Part shown: positions 9,839-18,588 of the stretch, piece after piece
Position numbering within the stretch: the stretch's first letter is position 1
How the letters are laid out: every line of letters starts with the position of its first letter
Assembly: GCF_003864975.1 (NCBI RefSeq)
Contig: NZ_BHGL01000046.1
Location: 248,001-312,000, forward strand
Source: Sulfuriferula thiophila
GTDB taxonomy: Bacteria; Pseudomonadota; Gammaproteobacteria; Burkholderiales; Sulfuriferulaceae
Length of the DNA stretch: 64,000 bases
Direction of reading: 5' to 3'
Notes under the pieces: model-generated
What the model saw: the letters and a program-made list of their open reading frames with translations, nothing else
What the model was told of the DNA's origin: nothing
The model's database searches: none
Made by a program: the position numbers and the translations under genes

Positions 9839-10823
9839 ACTTATCCTAACCGCAATCAGCCTCGAAAGTGGCGCATTAGCTGTGCTAATGATGGATGCTG
9901 GTATCCCGCAAAAATTTTTGGGGTTCCTGCTTCTACATGCAGCCGCATCGGTAGCCGTTGCCATTATAGTATTGCTTTTTTTACCCAAACATTACCGTCA
10001 GCCTAAATTTGCTGTACTTGGATTATTCTTTCTATTGGCCTTTTTTGTCCCATTCCTCACATTTTTTACCATGATTGGCATCGTACTTACCGCACGATTC
10101 TTCTCAAAGCCCGTCATCTATTATCCGTTCGTCAAAGTTGAATTGCCCGAGTTTACCCTGGGTAGCGCCGGTATACGTAATTCATTGGGTGAAGGTGCAA
10201 TACGTACCCGTTTAAATACTCCCAGTTTATCAACAGAAGTAAGAATGAAAGCCTTGCTGTCTGCCCATGCCATGTCAGCACGCTACTCCATACCCATGCT
10301 CAAGGAGTTGCTTGGTGACGAAGCTGACGATTTGCGCCTGCTTGCTTATGGCATGCTTGATAATCGTGAAAAAACCTTGAATGCATTAATTCACGAGTTA
10401 TTAAAAAAACTCGAGTCATGCAGCAAACCCGATTTGCGCCAGCTCTACCAGAAGCAATTAGCCGAGCTATATTGGGCTTTTGCATATGAACATCTGGCTG
10501 AAGGCGACATGCTCACTTACATGCTTGGGCAGGCTGAACACTATACACGTGCAGCCCTGGAATCCAGGCTTGACGGCGATATGTGGATACTATTTGCACA
10601 GATACTGATTAAACAGCAACAATATCAGGCTGCAGAAACCGCCTTCAACGAGGCCATAAATTTGGGTATATCAGCGACGCGCATTCAACCTTATCTTGCT
10701 GAGCTGGCTTACGAACGGCATGACTACAAAGCAGTGCGGGATCATTTAAAATTAATACCTTTTAATAATCAGATACCTCAGATAGCCAATATCCAGCGTT
10801 TCTGGTTAAGGAATCCTGTATGA
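9825..10823 (+). CDS. pelE: PelE, inner-membrane TPR protein of the Pel synthase
   Basis: 332 residues with a GTG start that overlaps the end of pelD by 14 bases. Two or three hydrophobic segments fill the first 95 residues. A cytoplasmic helical region with TPR-like repeats follows (for example LAEGDMLTYMLGQAEHYTRAALE and YQAAETAFNEAINLG). In Pseudomonas PelE links PelD, PelF and PelG in the synthase complex. It overlaps pelF by four bases. Identification rests mainly on gene order, membrane topology and the TPR region, since this family varies in sequence. Confidence 0.88.
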   Translation: MLSTKLILTAISLESGALAVLMMDAGIPQKFLGFLLLHAAASVAVAIIVLLFLPKHYRQPKFAVLGLFFLLAFFVPFLTFFTMIGIVLTARFFSKPVIYYPFVKVELPEFTLGSAGIRNSLGEGAIRTRLNTPSLSTEVRMKALLSAHAMSARYSIPMLKELLGDEADDLRLLAYGMLDNREKTLNALIHELLKKLESCSKPDLRQLYQKQLAELYWAFAYEHLAEGDMLTYMLGQAEHYTRAALESRLDGDMWILFAQILIKQQQYQAAETAFNEAINLGISATRIQPYLAELAYERHDYKAVRDHLKLIPFNNQIPQIANIQRFWLRNPV

Positions 10824-12325
10824 CCTTCCCGACCGCCACCGATGCGGATATAGCGCTATTACTCGAAGGCACCTTCCCATACGTTAGTGGTGGCGTGTCC
10901 AGCTGGATCAACCAGATGATCCGCGCTTATCCGGAATATCGTTTTGCCGTGGTGTTTCTTGGCAGTCGTCCGCAAGATTATGGCGAAGTGAAATACGCCC
11001 TGCCGGACAATGTGGTGCATGTTGAGGCACATTACCTGCATGGTTCCCACACCCCACCCCTGGTTCAGGAAAAAGCGGGAGACCCTGCTGTTATCCAGCA
11101 GGTAGCAACGCTGCATAAAGCATTTCGTCTTGAACACGGTGATACAGTTTGTGCATTTGCTCAACTGGCGGATTTGTTAAAGCGGGGTGACATAGATGAA
11201 GAGTTTTTTCTTTACAGTAAAGCTGCCTGGGAGTTCATTACTCAAAACTATCAGGAACACTGCACCGACCCTTCCTTCGTGGATTACTTCTGGTCGGTAC
11301 GCGCGATGCACGAACCCATCTGGGTGATGTCCAACATAGCCAAAAACCTCATCCCGGTACGCGCTTTCCATACCATTTCAACAGGTTACGCTGGATTTCT
11401 CGGAACTTTGTTAAAACTTCGGACAGGTAAACCGCTAATTCTGTCAGAGCATGGTATCTACACCAAAGAACGAAAAATCGATCTGTATCAAAGTGCATGG
11501 ATACGCGATAACCGCAACACCTTTGAAAAAGATCCGACTCAGGTCAGCTATTTCCGTGAGTTATGGATGCGCTTTTATACATCGCTGGGACGGCTGTGCT
11601 ATCACCACACCGACATCATTACCGCGCTATATGAAGCCAACCGCCAGCGCCAGATCATGGATGGCGCACCTGCAGAACGCACCCGTGTGATACCTAACGG
11701 CATCGATCTGGCACGCTTCCAGCCGGTACGCGCCAAACGCCCGGAGCTGCCGCCGCCCATTCTGTGCCTGATCGGGCGAGTGGTATCGATCAAGGACGTG
11801 AAAACGTTCATCCGCATGATGCGCAGCGTGGTCAACCGTGTGCCCGAAGCCGAAGGCTGGATTGCCGGTCCTGAAGATGAGGATCCGGGCTATGCGGAAG
11901 AATGCCACAATCTGGTCAGTAGTTTAGGATTAACCGACAAGGTTAAATTCCTCGGTTTCCAGAAAGTGGAAGTGGTACTGGAAAAAGTCGGCCTGGTTGT
12001 GCTGTCGTCGATCAGTGAAGCCCTGCCGCTGGTGATGCTGGAAGGTTATGCCGCTGGCGTACCGGCATTGACCACCGATGTGGGTTCATGCCGGCAACTG
12101 GTGTATGGACTAACACCGGAAGATCAGGCGCTGGGCGCTTCCGGAGCCGTAGTGCGCATTGCTGATCCACAGGCGATGGCAGCGGCAGCTATCGAGTTAT
12201 TACGCCCGGAGAACTGGATCCCGGCCCGCGATGCGGCCATCGCCAGAGTCGAGCGTTATTACACCCAGACACTGATGTTCGATGAATTCAGGCAAGTCTA
12301 TGAACAGGCATTCGAGATAAAATAA
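10820..12325 (+). CDS. pelF: PelF, GT4 glycosyltransferase that polymerises Pel
   Basis: 501 residues, a cytoplasmic GT-B fold glycosyltransferase of family GT4 with the DUF3492-type N-terminal region (LLEGTFPYVSGGVSSWI) typical of PelF. The nucleotide-sugar domain contains RVIPNGIDLARF, LIGRVVSIKDVKTFI and the EX7E signature in SEALPLVMLEGYAAGVP. PelF uses UDP-GalNAc/UDP-GlcNAc to build the chain, which links it to the galE gene upstream. The start overlaps pelE and the stop overlaps the pelG start by one base (TAATG). Confidence 0.96.
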   Translation: MTFPTATDADIALLLEGTFPYVSGGVSSWINQMIRAYPEYRFAVVFLGSRPQDYGEVKYALPDNVVHVEAHYLHGSHTPPLVQEKAGDPAVIQQVATLHKAFRLEHGDTVCAFAQLADLLKRGDIDEEFFLYSKAAWEFITQNYQEHCTDPSFVDYFWSVRAMHEPIWVMSNIAKNLIPVRAFHTISTGYAGFLGTLLKLRTGKPLILSEHGIYTKERKIDLYQSAWIRDNRNTFEKDPTQVSYFRELWMRFYTSLGRLCYHHTDIITALYEANRQRQIMDGAPAERTRVIPNGIDLARFQPVRAKRPELPPPILCLIGRVVSIKDVKTFIRMMRSVVNRVPEAEGWIAGPEDEDPGYAEECHNLVSSLGLTDKVKFLGFQKVEVVLEKVGLVVLSSISEALPLVMLEGYAAGVPALTTDVGSCRQLVYGLTPEDQALGASGAVVRIADPQAMAAAAIELLRPENWIPARDAAIARVERYYTQTLMFDEFRQVYEQAFEIK

Positions 12326-13698
12326 TGGCAGGTATCGGTTTTGAAATAAAGAAGATTCTGCGCCGAGATAGCTATCTGGCGCTATTCAGCGCCTATGCCT
12401 ACGCCGGCATTATCGGCTCCGGGCCATGGGTATTGTCGATACTTGGCGTGCTCATCATCGGTCTGATGAGTCTGGGTGTAGTCTTACCCCATACCCTGAT
12501 TACTGATTTCCAGGTCACCGTCACGCATCTGATTGCCATGAGCCTGATACTGACCGGCTTCCTGCAACTGGGTTTCACCCGCTATATTGCCGATCGCTTA
12601 TTTGAAAAAAATACCGACGCAATTCTTCCCAATTTCATCGGCGCGATTTTCGTTACCACCCTGATTTCAGGGCTGATTGGCATGGCGCTAGCCATCTTCG
12701 CCTCACCACAACAGGATGCGGTTTATCGTATCCTGTTAATCGCCAACTTTGTAGTTCTCTGCAACATCTGGATTGCGACCATCTTTTTATCCGGCATGAA
12801 GAACTACAAGGCCATTCTGATCCTGTACACCGTGGGTTACAGCATTGCCGTCATTGCTGCAATTCTGTTCCGCACCTTTAAACTTAATGGGCTGCTGACG
12901 GGTATTTTACTGGGACACTTCATCCTGATGAGCGGCATGATGATACTGATCATCCGCTCTTATCCATCCAATCGATTTATCGAATTCGATTTTCTGCGGA
13001 AGAAGCGCATGTTCGTGTCGTTAATATGGACAGGTTTCTTCTTTAATCTGGGCGTGTGGATAGACAAATACATATTCTGGTACACCCCGTCCACCGGCGA
13101 ACCCGTAATCGGGTTATTTCACGCCTCGCTTATCTACGACCTGCCAATTTTCCTGGCCTATTTATCCATTATTCCCGGCATGGCGGTGTTTTTAGTGCGG
13201 ATGGAAACGGATTTCGTGGAGTATTACCAGAAGTTTTACGATGCTGTACGTGATGGCGGCACGCTGGATTATATTAAGGAAATGCGCGATGAAATGGTAG
13301 CAACAGCACGCCAGGGCATCTTTGAGATTATCAAAATTCAGGCCATGGCGGTACTCATCGTATTCGTTGCAGCACCAACACTGCTACAGCTCATCGGCAT
13401 CTCCCAATACTACATTTCATTGCTCTATGTGGATGTGGTCGCCGCAGGATTACAAGTGGTATTTCTGGGTATTATGAATGTGTTATTTTATCTGGATAAG
13501 CGCATTATCGCCTTGATCATGACCGCGCTGTTTGCCACGCTGAATCTGGTGCTCACCCTGCTCAGCATACAACTGGGTGCAAACTGGTATGGCTACGGCT
13601 TTGCTGTGTCACTGCTGATCACGGTGGTGATCGGGTTGTATTGGCTGGATAAAAAAATGTCTATTCTGGAATACGAGACCTTTATGCTGCAAAAATAA
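12325..13698 (+). CDS. pelG: PelG, multispanning Wzx-like Pel transporter
   Basis: 457 residues with about 12 hydrophobic segments, a member of the MATE/MOP flippase superfamily in its PelG branch. The N-terminus MAGIGFEIKKILRRDSY and the long membrane portion match PelG proteins. It is thought to move the growing polymer across the inner membrane together with PelD, PelE and PelF. It is the last gene of the operon. An 11-bp inverted repeat spans its stop codon. Confidence 0.94.
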   Translation: MAGIGFEIKKILRRDSYLALFSAYAYAGIIGSGPWVLSILGVLIIGLMSLGVVLPHTLITDFQVTVTHLIAMSLILTGFLQLGFTRYIADRLFEKNTDAILPNFIGAIFVTTLISGLIGMALAIFASPQQDAVYRILLIANFVVLCNIWIATIFLSGMKNYKAILILYTVGYSIAVIAAILFRTFKLNGLLTGILLGHFILMSGMMILIIRSYPSNRFIEFDFLRKKRMFVSLIWTGFFFNLGVWIDKYIFWYTPSTGEPVIGLFHASLIYDLPIFLAYLSIIPGMAVFLVRMETDFVEYYQKFYDAVRDGGTLDYIKEMRDEMVATARQGIFEIIKIQAMAVLIVFVAAPTLLQLIGISQYYISLLYVDVVAAGLQVVFLGIMNVLFYLDKRIIALIMTALFATLNLVLTLLSIQLGANWYGYGFAVSLLITVVIGLYWLDKKMSILEYETFMLQK

Positions 13699-13707
13699 AG
13701 GTCTCGT
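13673..13707. terminator. Hairpin between convergent pelG and aroC
   Basis: ACGAGACCTTT (13673-13683) and AAAGGTCTCGT (13697-13707) form a perfect 11-bp inverted repeat with a 13-base loop that spans the pelG stop codon. It lies between two convergent genes, so a shared terminator is the simplest reading. Neither strand has a clear run of T after the stem, so it may only block 3' exonucleases. Confidence 0.45.
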
Positions 13708-13713
13708 GACGCG

Positions 13714-14814
13714 TTACGCTACTTTACCTGGAATACGTGGCGTATCGACTTGTACGTCTGCGCACTGCGCACGGTGACGCAAGGCATGGTCTATCAGCAC
13801 GATGGCCAGCATCGCTTCGGCAATCGGTGTTGCACGGATACCGACACAAGGGTCATGGCGTCCATGCGTTTCTACTATGGTCGGGTTGCCCTGTTTATCA
13901 ATCGAGTTACGTGGCAAGCGGATACTGGAAGTCGGCTTGATCGCAATGCTGGCAACGATGTCCTGCCCAGTTGAGATACCACCCAGCACACCACCAGCAT
14001 GGTTAGAAAGAAATCCTTGCGGTGTCAATTCATCCCCGTGCTCAGTACCCTTTTGCGTCACTGACTCAAAACCCGCACCGATTTCCACACCCTTGACTGC
14101 ATTAATACTCATCAATGCATGCGCCAAATCCGCATCGAGCCTGTCATACACTGGCTCACCCCAGCCCACCGGCACATTTTCAGCCACCACGGTGATCTTG
14201 GCGCCGATGGAGTCGCCTGATTTGCGCAGTTGATCCATGTAGTCTTCCAGCGCCGGCACGCTGTCGGCATCGGCAACAAAAAACGGATTGTCGTTGACGA
14301 CGTCCCATGATTTGAATGGTACGACCACAGGCCCCAGTTGTGCCATGTAGCCACGGATCACGATTCCGTAACGCTCATGCAGCCATTTGCGCGCAATCGC
14401 GCCAGCTGCCACCCGCACCGCCGTTTCACGAGCAGAAGAGCGACCGCCGCCACGATAATCGCGGATGCCATATTTATGCCAGTAAGTGTAATCGGCATGG
14501 CCGGGGCGGAAGGTATCGGCAATATTGCCATAGTCCTTGCTGCGCTGATCTTCATTGCGTATCAGCAATGCAATCGGCGCGCCAGTGGTCTTGCCTTCAA
14601 AAATACCGGAGAGAATTTCTACCGTGTCTGATTCACGGCGTTGCGTAACATGCCGCGACGTACCCGGCTTGCGTCTGTCCAATTCAGCCTGGATATCTTC
14701 TGTCGATAAAGCCATTCCCGGAGGACAACCGTCCACCACACAACCGATTGCTGCACCGTGCGACTCGCCAAATGAAGTCACGCAAAACAAACTACCTATA
14801 CTGCTACCAGACAT
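13714..14814 (-). CDS. aroC: Chorismate synthase (AroC)
   Basis: 366 residues, full length. It converts 5-enolpyruvylshikimate-3-phosphate to chorismate with reduced FMN, the last common step of aromatic amino acid synthesis. Family motifs are [18 protein letters not shown] near the N-terminus, the central [12 protein letters not shown], and the C-terminal [17 protein letters not shown]. It lies 64 bases downstream of the M17 aminopeptidase on the same strand and may share its transcript. Confidence 0.97.
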   Translation of the reverse strand: MSGSSIGSLFCVTSFGESHGAAIGCVVDGCPPGMALSTEDIQAELDRRKPGTSRHVTQRRESDTVEILSGIFEGKTTGAPIALLIRNEDQRSKDYGNIADTFRPGHADYTYWHKYGIRDYRGGGRSSARETAVRVAAGAIARKWLHERYGIVIRGYMAQLGPVVVPFKSWDVVNDNPFFVADADSVPALEDYMDQLRKSGDSIGAKITVVAENVPVGWGEPVYDRLDADLAHALMSINAVKGVEIGAGFESVTQKGTEHGDELTPQGFLSNHAGGVLGGISTGQDIVASIAIKPTSSIRLPRNSIDKQGNPTIVETHGRHDPCVGIRATPIAEAMLAIVLIDHALRHRAQCADVQVDTPRIPGKVA

Positions 14815-14878
14815 GGGCTTACTCTTTTGTTTGATTAGTGAATCACGTTATTTTAACTGATAAACGCAAAAATCGTGA

Positions 14879-16258
14879 TTAAAGTGCCAATTCCGCATCA
14901 CTGAGCAGATTCGCCTGCAACCATCTCACCCCCCAGGCAACGCCAAATCCGGTGACTTCGGTTGCTACCGCCCCCAAACCGTCAGTACACCGACTGGATG
15001 ATAAATCCATATGCAGCCAGGGCGTATCTTCCACGAAACGGTTGAGGAAACGCGCTGCCAGTATATGGTCGGCCTCGCCTTCCAGAGTACATTGTTTGAT
15101 GTCGGCTATTTTCGAATCCAGTGCCGGCTCGTAATCGGCATCCATCGGAAACGTGCACAACCGTTCCCCGCTCGTCTTGCCCGCTGCTAACGCCGTAACC
15201 AGCAATTCTTCACGATTTCCCAGAATGCCGCTATAACGCGCACCCAGGGCCGTCGCCATACTGCCGGTCAGCGTGGCAAAATCCACCATCACATCCGGCT
15301 TGGCGCGTGCGGCCATGGTCAAGGTATCCGCCAGCACCATGCGGCCTTCAGCGTCGGTATGCACTATTTCTATCGTGGTGCCATTCAAGGCAGCTACCAC
15401 ATCATTCTGTTTGTATGCCGCCGGGCTAATGTGATTCTGCGCAACAGCCAGCCATACATCGAGATTGACGGGCAAATCCTGTTCCGTTGCGGCAACCAAT
15501 ATTCCCAGGGCGACAGCCGAACCGTTCATATCTTCATGCATGCCTTGCATATAACGGGCAGGCTTAAGGTTATGACCACCGGTGTCAAAGCAGATACCTT
15601 TGCCAACCAGCGCTACGGTTTGGCGCGCATCGGGATGCCGGCGCCGCAAATGCACTACTGCGGCATCGTCATCCGCACTCCCCTGCGCCACTGCAACGAA
15701 TGCCCCTGCACCGAGTTTGCGTAATTTTTTCATATCATATTCGGTATGTTTCCAGCCATGCGTTTTGGCCAGTTGCGCGATACGTTCACGATATAAGGCG
15801 GGGGTAAGCTGATTGGGTGGCGTATTCGTCAAATTGCGACACAGCCAGTTACCCGAAGCAATAGCCTGTTCAGTTGCGTATGCATCAACTGACTCATAAC
15901 CGAACAGACGTAATTTTTGTAATGACTTCACCGGGTTCTTGGTCTTGGATGTCGGCAACACCGCTCCGTTGATCCAAGCTACATAGGCGGCCTGCCGCGC
16001 GGCATGGGATCGAAAAGCATCGCTGCCACTGACTGCGATGGCAATTTCATCGGGTGTTTCTACCAGCAGCACAGCCAATGCTCGACGCAACAATGCATGC
16101 TGCTCAAACGTACTGGCTTTAACATCCAGCATCACCCATACCATCAAACCGCCTTGCTTGGTCTCGATTGCCAGAGGCGTTTTCGCCAATTCACTCACCT
16201 GCTGCTGGCGACGGCTTAACCCTGCCGTGACGCGCGCCAGATTAGGCAAATCAGTCAC
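14879..16258 (-). CDS. M17 leucyl aminopeptidase family protein
   Basis: 459 residues with a GTG start. The C-terminal catalytic domain holds the M17 signatures GKGICFDTGG (metal-binding Lys and Asp) and HTDAEGRMVLADTL, where the common NTDAEGR has His in place of Asn. A central DMNGSA provides a further metal ligand region. The N-terminal domain is shorter than in PepA, closer to PepB-like members. It is probably a cytoplasmic dizinc or dimanganese aminopeptidase in peptide turnover. A 32-codon reading frame ends just upstream of this start. Confidence 0.9.
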   Translation of the reverse strand: MTDLPNLARVTAGLSRRQQQVSELAKTPLAIETKQGGLMVWVMLDVKASTFEQHALLRRALAVLLVETPDEIAIAVSGSDAFRSHAARQAAYVAWINGAVLPTSKTKNPVKSLQKLRLFGYESVDAYATEQAIASGNWLCRNLTNTPPNQLTPALYRERIAQLAKTHGWKHTEYDMKKLRKLGAGAFVAVAQGSADDDAAVVHLRRRHPDARQTVALVGKGICFDTGGHNLKPARYMQGMHEDMNGSAVALGILVAATEQDLPVNLDVWLAVAQNHISPAAYKQNDVVAALNGTTIEIVHTDAEGRMVLADTLTMAARAKPDVMVDFATLTGSMATALGARYSGILGNREELLVTALAAGKTSGERLCTFPMDADYEPALDSKIADIKQCTLEGEADHILAARFLNRFVEDTPWLHMDLSSSRCTDGLGAVATEVTGFGVAWGVRWLQANLLSDAELAL

Positions 16259-16264
16259 GTGCGG

Positions 16265-16363
16265 CTAAGCAGTTGCACTGGGAATGATGACAAGAACATG
16301 ACGATTCTTATCCAGTTGGGCTTCAGAAATCTGTTTTTTGGTTTCAATCAGTTTCGCTAACAT
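16265..16363 (-). CDS. Possible small protein upstream of the aminopeptidase
   Basis: A 32-codon frame begins MLAKLIETKKQISEAQ, with GGTGAAG about five bases upstream as a weak ribosome binding site, and ends seven bases before the GTG of the aminopeptidase gene. Its position suggests a leader peptide or a small coupled gene. I do not recognise a family and no coding evidence beyond the frame is available. A chance frame is possible. Confidence 0.25.
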   Translation of the reverse strand: MLAKLIETKKQISEAQLDKNRHVLVIIPSATA

Positions 16364-16428
16364 ATCTTCACCATCAATATATTAAGAATAGGGACTGCTA
16401 CGGGGCCAAGGTATTTTGAGTGGTTTCT

Positions 16429-16457
16429 TTGACCTGACACTAGCTTTGTCAGATAAT
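16429..16457 (+). promoter_or_regulatory. Sigma-70 promoter for the pdh operon with embedded palindrome
   Basis: TTGACC (16429-16434) and GATAAT (16452-16457) are separated by exactly 17 bases, a strong sigma-70 promoter for the E1 alpha gene. The spacer is almost filled by CTGACA-N7-TGTCAG (16434-16452), a perfect six-base inverted repeat placed where a repressor would block RNA polymerase. The regulator is unknown. Confidence 0.7.
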
Positions 16458-16507
16458 AGCAGAGTTTGCGCTATCTTAAATTCTGGTTTTTGCAAGGAAG
16501 ACACACA

Positions 16508-17467
16508 ATGACATTGGACGACAAAAAGCGCGTGTTGCGCGAAATGGTGCTACATCGCCGCTTTGAAGAGCGCTGCTATCAGGCTTATATTGAACGTAAA
16601 ATCGGTGGTTTCCTCCACCTTTACCCAGGCCAGGAAGCCTGCTGTAACGGCGTAATGGAAGCTGCTCGCCCAGGTCACGATTATGTGATCACCGGCTATC
16701 GCGATCACGTCCACGCGATCAAATGTGGTACTGACCCCAAAGTGGTCATGGCCGAACTCTACGGCAAGGAAACCGGTTGCTCCAAAGGCCGCGGTGGTTC
16801 CATGCACATATTCGACGTAGCACACCGCTTCATGGGTGGTTACGCACTGGTTGGCGGTCCATTCCCGCTTGCAGCGGGCATCGCCAAAGGCATACAACTT
16901 AAAGGTGGCGACGAGATTGCTATTTGTTTCCTGGGTGATGCGGCCAACAACCAAGGCGTATTCCACGAAACACTGAACATGGCTAAAGTCTGGAACCTGC
17001 CGGTATTATTCGTTTGCGAAAACAATCAATATGGTATCGGCACTGCTATTCACCGCTCAACTGCCGTGCTTGATCAATATAAGCGCGCCTGCGCCTATAA
17101 CATCGAAGCTGCACAGTGTGACGGTCAGGACATCGACATCGTCTACGAGCATGCTAAAACCGCTGTCGATTTCGTACGTAGCGGCAAAGGCCCTTACTTC
17201 CTGGAATTAATGACTTATCGCTATCGCGGTCACTCCATGTCCGACTCCCGCGGTTATCGCAGTCGCGAAGAAGAAGAAGAATGGAAGCTGCGCGACCCGC
17301 TCAACATTTTGCGCGACCGTCTGATTGCTGCTGGTGAGATGACCATGGCTGAATACACTCAAATCGAAAAAACCACTGATGACTACATCGAAAATGAAGT
17401 CATCAAGTTCTCAGAAGAGTCACCAGAACCCGATGTGGCCGATCTGGAAAAATACGTATTGGCATAA
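16508..17467 (+). CDS. pdhA: Pyruvate dehydrogenase E1 component, alpha subunit
   Basis: 319 residues. An in-frame start exists 42 bases earlier, but AAGGAAG sits eight bases before this ATG. The thiamine diphosphate motif is GDAANNQGVFHETLN, and the phosphorylation-loop region reads YRYRGHSMSDS as in PdhA. With the beta subunit it decarboxylates pyruvate and acetylates the lipoyl group of E2. This is the alpha2beta2 E1 type of alphaproteobacteria, plastids and Gram-positives. Betaproteobacteria usually use the single-chain AceE, so its presence is notable. Confidence 0.93.
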   Translation: MTLDDKKRVLREMVLHRRFEERCYQAYIERKIGGFLHLYPGQEACCNGVMEAARPGHDYVITGYRDHVHAIKCGTDPKVVMAELYGKETGCSKGRGGSMHIFDVAHRFMGGYALVGGPFPLAAGIAKGIQLKGGDEIAICFLGDAANNQGVFHETLNMAKVWNLPVLFVCENNQYGIGTAIHRSTAVLDQYKRACAYNIEAAQCDGQDIDIVYEHAKTAVDFVRSGKGPYFLELMTYRYRGHSMSDSRGYRSREEEEEWKLRDPLNILRDRLIAAGEMTMAEYTQIEKTTDDYIENEVIKFSEESPEPDVADLEKYVLA

Positions 17468-17526
17468 ACGCAGTGGCAATCGCCTGATGATTGCCTAAAC
17501 GGATTAAAGAATTAAAGGAATGAAAC

Positions 17527-18510
17527 ATGGCTGAAATAATGTACTGGGAAGGTCTTCGCCGTGCCCATGATGAAGAAATGGCACGCGACCCCCTCGTTAT
17601 CTGTATGGGTGAAGACATTGGCGTGGCTGGCGGCACCTATAAAGCCACCAAGGACCTATACGAAAAATATGGTGAAAAGCGCGTCATGGACACCCCGATC
17701 TCCGAAGGCGGCTACACCGGGCTTGGTATCGGCGCATCTTTCGTTGGCATACGCCCTATTATTGAAATCATGTCAGTGAATTTCGCATGGCTGGCGATGG
17801 ACCAAATGTTCAACTCCGCCGCCAAAGTACGCTACATGTCCGGCGGTCAGCTTACCGCCCCTTGCGTATTCCGCTCTGCTGGCGGTACCGCACACCAACT
17901 GGGTGCGCAGCACTCCGCGCGTATGGAAAAAGTATTCATGGGTGTAGCAGGATTGCGCGTGGTCACGCCTTCCAACCCTAAACAGGCTTATGGCTTGTTA
18001 AAATCCGCTGTGCGCAGTGATGATCCGGTATTCATCTACGAACACGAACTCATGTACAACATGAAGGGTGAAGTACCTGATGAAGAGTATTTTCATCCAT
18101 TAGAAGGTTCTGAAGTCACCCGCAGCGGTACGGATGTGACCCTGTTCGGTTATAACATTTCCGTGCATTGGTGCTTGAAAGCCGCAGAAATTCTAGACAA
18201 GCAATATGGCATTTCTGCTGAAGTCGTCGATTTGTACTCACTCGCACCACTGGATCGTGCCGGTATTAAAAAATCAATCAGCAAAACACACCGTGCTGTG
18301 ATTGCCGAAGAAGATGAAGCACCGGTTGGCGTAGGTTCAGAAATCATCGCCATCATCAATGAAGAATGTTTCTTTGAGCTGGATGCTGCCCCTGTGCGCG
18401 TCCACTCAGCATTAGTGCCACAGCCATACAACCATAAACTGGAATTGGCGGCGATCCCTGATCATGAAGACGTGGTCAATGCTGTGCTCAAGTTATTTGG
18501 CAAAGCCTAA
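17527..18510 (+). CDS. pdhB: Pyruvate dehydrogenase E1 component, beta subunit
   Basis: 327 residues, full length for a 2-oxoacid dehydrogenase beta chain. It starts MAEIMYWEGLRRAHDEEMARD and includes GEDIGVAGG and DTPISEGGYTGLGIGASFVG, with a C-terminal transketolase domain. It forms the alpha2beta2 E1 with the preceding gene. AAAGGA lies seven bases before ATG. The 59-base gap to pdhA and 78-base gap to the E2-E3 fusion gene fit one operon. Confidence 0.94.
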   Translation: MAEIMYWEGLRRAHDEEMARDPLVICMGEDIGVAGGTYKATKDLYEKYGEKRVMDTPISEGGYTGLGIGASFVGIRPIIEIMSVNFAWLAMDQMFNSAAKVRYMSGGQLTAPCVFRSAGGTAHQLGAQHSARMEKVFMGVAGLRVVTPSNPKQAYGLLKSAVRSDDPVFIYEHELMYNMKGEVPDEEYFHPLEGSEVTRSGTDVTLFGYNISVHWCLKAAEILDKQYGISAEVVDLYSLAPLDRAGIKKSISKTHRAVIAEEDEAPVGVGSEIIAIINEECFFELDAAPVRVHSALVPQPYNHKLELAAIPDHEDVVNAVLKLFGKA

Positions 18511-18588
18511 TCACCCTCCACTGTTTCATACGTACCCGCCAGTCTGTACTAAACTGCTGACTGGCGGCAACGATTCAAGGAATTAAGC

